Origin: Hydrogenothermaceae bacterium
GTDB taxonomy: Bacteria > Aquificota > Aquificae > Hydrogenothermales > Hydrogenothermaceae
Direction of reading: 5' to 3'
Length of the DNA stretch: 6,927 nucleotides
Assembly: GCA_026984415.1 (NCBI GenBank)
Contig: JALSSE010000440.1
Coordinates: 1 to 6,927 of the forward strand
Position 1 is the stretch's first letter. Each line of letters begins with the position of its first letter. This document shows positions 5,208 through 6,927 of this stretch, in pieces. Under the pieces are notes generated by a model, which did no database searches, was not told the DNA's origin, and saw only the letters and a list, made by a program, of their open reading frames with translations. A program made the translations under genes and the position numbers.

Positions 5208-6404
5208 TTACCACTTGATTTTTTGGATAGTGATATTACGGTCTATACTTTTAAAGTATTTACAGGAGTTAATATTTTTCATTTTAATCTTTTTATTTTC
5301 GTAATTCCTGAAAACTACTTCTTCATCGTTTATTTCTTCAATGTAGTTTGGAATTAGAGGTATTTTTCCTAATCCACCTTTTAAATCAACAGCATAAGTC
5401 GGAATTCCAAGTCCAGAAAGCCTTCCTCTTAAATACTCAAGAATTTCAACACCTTTAAAAATATCTGTTCTAAAGTGAACAACACCTTTTACAGGGTCAC
5501 AGTAGAAAAGATAATAAGGTTTTATTTTTACCTTTAATAAATCCCTCATTAAGTTTTCTATTGTTTTTTCATCATCATTAATTCCTTTTAAAAGGACAGT
5601 TTGATTTAAGACAGGCGTCCCTGTAGATAGAATTTTTTTAACTGCTTTTTTTGTTTCGTCTGTTATCTCATCAGGATGGTTAAAATGTGTAACTAACCAG
5701 ACTTTGTCATATTTATCAAAAAGTTTTAAAAGTTGTTTATCGTAAAATCTGAAAGGATTTACAACAAGTTCTCTACTTCCAATTCTTATTATATCTATAT
5801 GTTCTATTTCATAAAGGTTTTTTAGTATATATTCTATTTTTGAATTTGGAAGAGTTAAAGGGTCACCACCTGAAATCAACACTTCTTTAATACTTTTATT
5901 ATTTCTAATATAAGAAAACATCTTATCGTATTCTTCTTTTGTTCTTGCCCTTTCATCTTCTAAAAACATTCTTTTTCTCATGCAGTGCCTACAGTAAACA
6001 GAGCAAAAATTAGTAGCCCTGAATAAAACCCTATCTGGATACCTATGGGTAAGTCCAGAAACAGGACTCATTGTGTCTTCTAAAAAAGGGTCTAATTCGC
6101 TTTCTATCTGGGATAAAGGGTCTATCTCTTCAATAGAAGGTAAAATCTGTTTTAGTATTGGATTGTTTTTATCTGAAAAATCTTTAATTAAAGATAAGTA
6201 GTAAGGTGTTGTTCCAAAGTGGAAAATATTTTCTGTTGTTCTAAATGCTTCTTTTTGATTTTCATCTAATTCTAAAATATTTTTTATATCTTCATAAGTT
6301 TTAAACCTGTTTGCTATCTGCCATTTCCAGTTTTTCCACTGGTCTTCCTTAACATCTTTCCATATATCAAAATTTTTCCAATAGTTTTTTTCTAAAATTC
6401 TCAT
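5208..6404 (-). CDS. kamA: L-lysine 2,3-aminomutase, KamA family radical SAM enzyme
   Basis: Cytoplasmic radical-SAM, PLP-dependent enzyme expected to interconvert L-alpha-lysine and L-beta-lysine. The 398 residues include the N-terminal region of clostridial-type enzymes (WKDVKEDQWKNWKWQ at 15-29, TTPYYLSLI at 65-73, SPVSGLTHRYPDRVL at 113-127). The iron-sulfur motif CSVYCRHC at 134-141 supplies Cys134, 138 and 141, and SGGDPL lies at 178-183. The PLP lysine is Lys347 in GGLGK. Residues known from the clostridial enzyme to bind lysine are present: Arg143 (carboxylate) and Asp303 and Asp340 (epsilon-amino group), with identical 37- and 7-residue spacings to each other and to the PLP lysine. 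This argues against a glutamate 2,3-aminomutase. The full N-terminal region argues against the shorter EpmB. The Cys cluster that binds structural zinc in the clostridial enzyme is absent. The ATG directly follows the upstream stop (TAA-ATG) with no clear Shine-Dalgarno, so translation is probably coupled. Product could feed beta-lysine osmolytes or EF-P modification. Confidence 0.92.
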   Translation of the reverse strand: MRILEKNYWKNFDIWKDVKEDQWKNWKWQIANRFKTYEDIKNILELDENQKEAFRTTENIFHFGTTPYYLSLIKDFSDKNNPILKQILPSIEEIDPLSQIESELDPFLEDTMSPVSGLTHRYPDRVLFRATNFCSVYCRHCMRKRMFLEDERARTKEEYDKMFSYIRNNKSIKEVLISGGDPLTLPNSKIEYILKNLYEIEHIDIIRIGSRELVVNPFRFYDKQLLKLFDKYDKVWLVTHFNHPDEITDETKKAVKKILSTGTPVLNQTVLLKGINDDEKTIENLMRDLLKVKIKPYYLFYCDPVKGVVHFRTDIFKGVEILEYLRGRLSGLGIPTYAVDLKGGLGKIPLIPNYIEEINDEEVVFRNYENKKIKMKNINSCKYFKSIDRNITIQKIKW

Positions 6405-6815
6405 TTAACTACCGTACATTTTATGAAGAATTATTTCATTACTAAAAAGATTTAACATTACCGTCAATGTATAAACAACCATATAAACAACAACCAATTT
6501 TTCATTGTTTTTAAAAAATAGATAACCTCTTACTGAAAGGATAAATAAAAAAATTAATGCAATTACTGTTCCAGAGATAATGTGTATTTTAAAAATACTA
6601 ATATTTTCATTTGTAGAGATAAGATATTTTAATTCTAAAACTCCTGATAAAAAAGCAAAAATTACTAAAATACTTCCTAAAATAACAAGAATTCCTGAAA
6701 TTTTTGCAATTAAATCTTTTTGGGTAAAAATAGCCCCAAGCTCAAAAAATAAACCTAACACAGGAATAAGAACTCCAAACCTTCCAAAAAATGCGTGAAA
6801 TAGGTCTATTTCCAA
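6405..6815 (-). CDS. Four-helix inner-membrane protein, DUF2231-like
   Basis: A 136-residue hydrophobic protein with about four membrane segments (roughly residues 13-30, 36-58, 76-95 and 107-124). The pattern of His7 near the start, Gly11-Arg-Phe-Gly, a Glu at the end of helix 1 (Glu25), a Ser-Gly near the end of helix 2 (57-58) and His78 in helix 3 resembles DUF2231-type membrane proteins, whose function is not established. That family call is from pattern memory and is tentative. The start is TTG at 6815-6813: it lies 2 nt after the stop of the preceding gene, GAGGAAG sits 10 nt upstream, and the next in-frame Met would be residue 112. It ends immediately before kamA with no spacer, which suggests co-expression, though no functional link to lysine metabolism is visible. 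Confidence 0.75.
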   Translation of the reverse strand: MEIDLFHAFFGRFGVLIPVLGLFFELGAIFTQKDLIAKISGILVILGSILVIFAFLSGVLELKYLISTNENISIFKIHIISGTVIALIFLFILSVRGYLFFKNNEKLVVVYMVVYTLTVMLNLFSNEIILHKMYGS

Positions 6816-6817
6816 TT

Positions 6818-6927
6818 TTAGTATTCTTCCTCTTCAGCTTTTTTGTATTCAAAAATAATTTCAACAATAAGAAGAACGATAGAAATAACATTTGCAACTG
6901 CTGCACCAATTGATAAACCTATTGCCA
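6818..6927 (-). CDS. C-terminal end of an unidentified membrane protein, cut by window edge
   Basis: Thirty-five in-frame codons run from 6925 to a TAA at 6820-6818. They encode a small-residue-rich hydrophobic helix (starting AIGLSIGAAVANVIS) followed by a charged tail, EYKKAEEEEY. The two bases at 6926-6927 read TG on the minus strand, so the codon before is completed outside the window: it could be an internal codon or, if the next base gives A, G or T, a start codon. I do not recognise the family. Its stop is 2 nt from the TTG of the next gene, which places it in the same leftward transcription unit as the DUF2231-like gene and kamA. Confidence 0.5.
   Translation of the reverse strand, partial: AIGLSIGAAVANVISIVLLIVEIIFEYKKAEEEEY
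6826..6832 (-). promoter_or_regulatory. Possible ribosome binding site for the TTG-started membrane protein
   Basis: The minus strand reads GAGGAAG, 10 nt before the TTG at 6815 (13 nt from the GAGG core), which is longer than ideal spacing. It lies in the Glu-Glu-Glu codons at the end of the upstream gene, so it could equally be a by-product of that coding sequence. Confidence 0.4.

Noticed and set aside
5208..6404. Reading the radical SAM enzyme as EF-P lysine aminomutase EpmB or glutamate 2,3-aminomutase
   Set aside because: The N-terminal region is of the longer clostridial lysine aminomutase type, and both Asp residues that bind the lysine side chain are kept, whereas glutamate enzymes replace them. 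A role in EF-P modification cannot be fully excluded.
6580..6798. Plus-strand open frame of 72 codons
   Set aside because: It is antisense to the DUF2231-like membrane protein; the minus frame shows clear membrane helices and fits the operon spacing.

Overview
The window looks like a piece of chromosome from an AT-rich bacterium (roughly 30% G+C by eye) with densely packed, mostly housekeeping and cell-envelope genes. MurC and exported wall/glycan enzymes point to a peptidoglycan-containing, probably diderm cell. The style of MurC (an N-I-D-L-E-H-L signature after the ESDESDGSF motif), the clostridial-type lysine 2,3-aminomutase and the low G+C remind me of Aquificota such as Hydrogenothermaceae (Sulfurihydrogenibium/Persephonella relatives). 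That placement comes from memory of the families and is only moderately confident.

Layout. Positions 1-2492 hold a leftward pair: murC (UDP-N-acetylmuramate-L-alanine ligase), then pncB (nicotinate phosphoribosyltransferase, cut at the left edge). They are joined by an ATGA stop/start overlap. A 47-bp divergent gap (2493-2539) contains a perfect 14-bp AT palindrome that supplies a TATAAT-like -10 element on each strand. Positions 2540-5188 hold a rightward set of three envelope genes. The first is a membrane-anchored Bax/FlgJ-type glucosaminidase. The second is a secreted NodB-type polysaccharide deacetylase, whose start and signal peptide lie inside the end of the glucosaminidase gene (89-nt overlap). 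The third is a small acidic exported protein with a choice-of-anchor D/ASH-like beta domain and a C-terminal Gly-Cys, membrane segment, Arg-rich tail that looks like a protein-sorting signal. The third gene may also have its own promoter. Positions 5208-6925 hold a leftward set converging on the previous one: the end of an unidentified membrane protein (cut at the right edge), a four-helix DUF2231-like membrane protein starting with TTG, and a KamA-type lysine 2,3-aminomutase whose ATG directly follows the preceding stop codon.

The central three-gene set is the most interesting part. It combines an enzyme expected to cut amino-sugar glycans, an enzyme expected to de-N-acetylate them, and a probable surface-anchored protein, so a wall or exopolysaccharide remodelling cassette is a reasonable inference. 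There are no tRNA, rRNA, CRISPR, insertion-sequence or large repeat signals. No gap between genes exceeds about 50 bp, and no convincing intrinsic terminator is visible.
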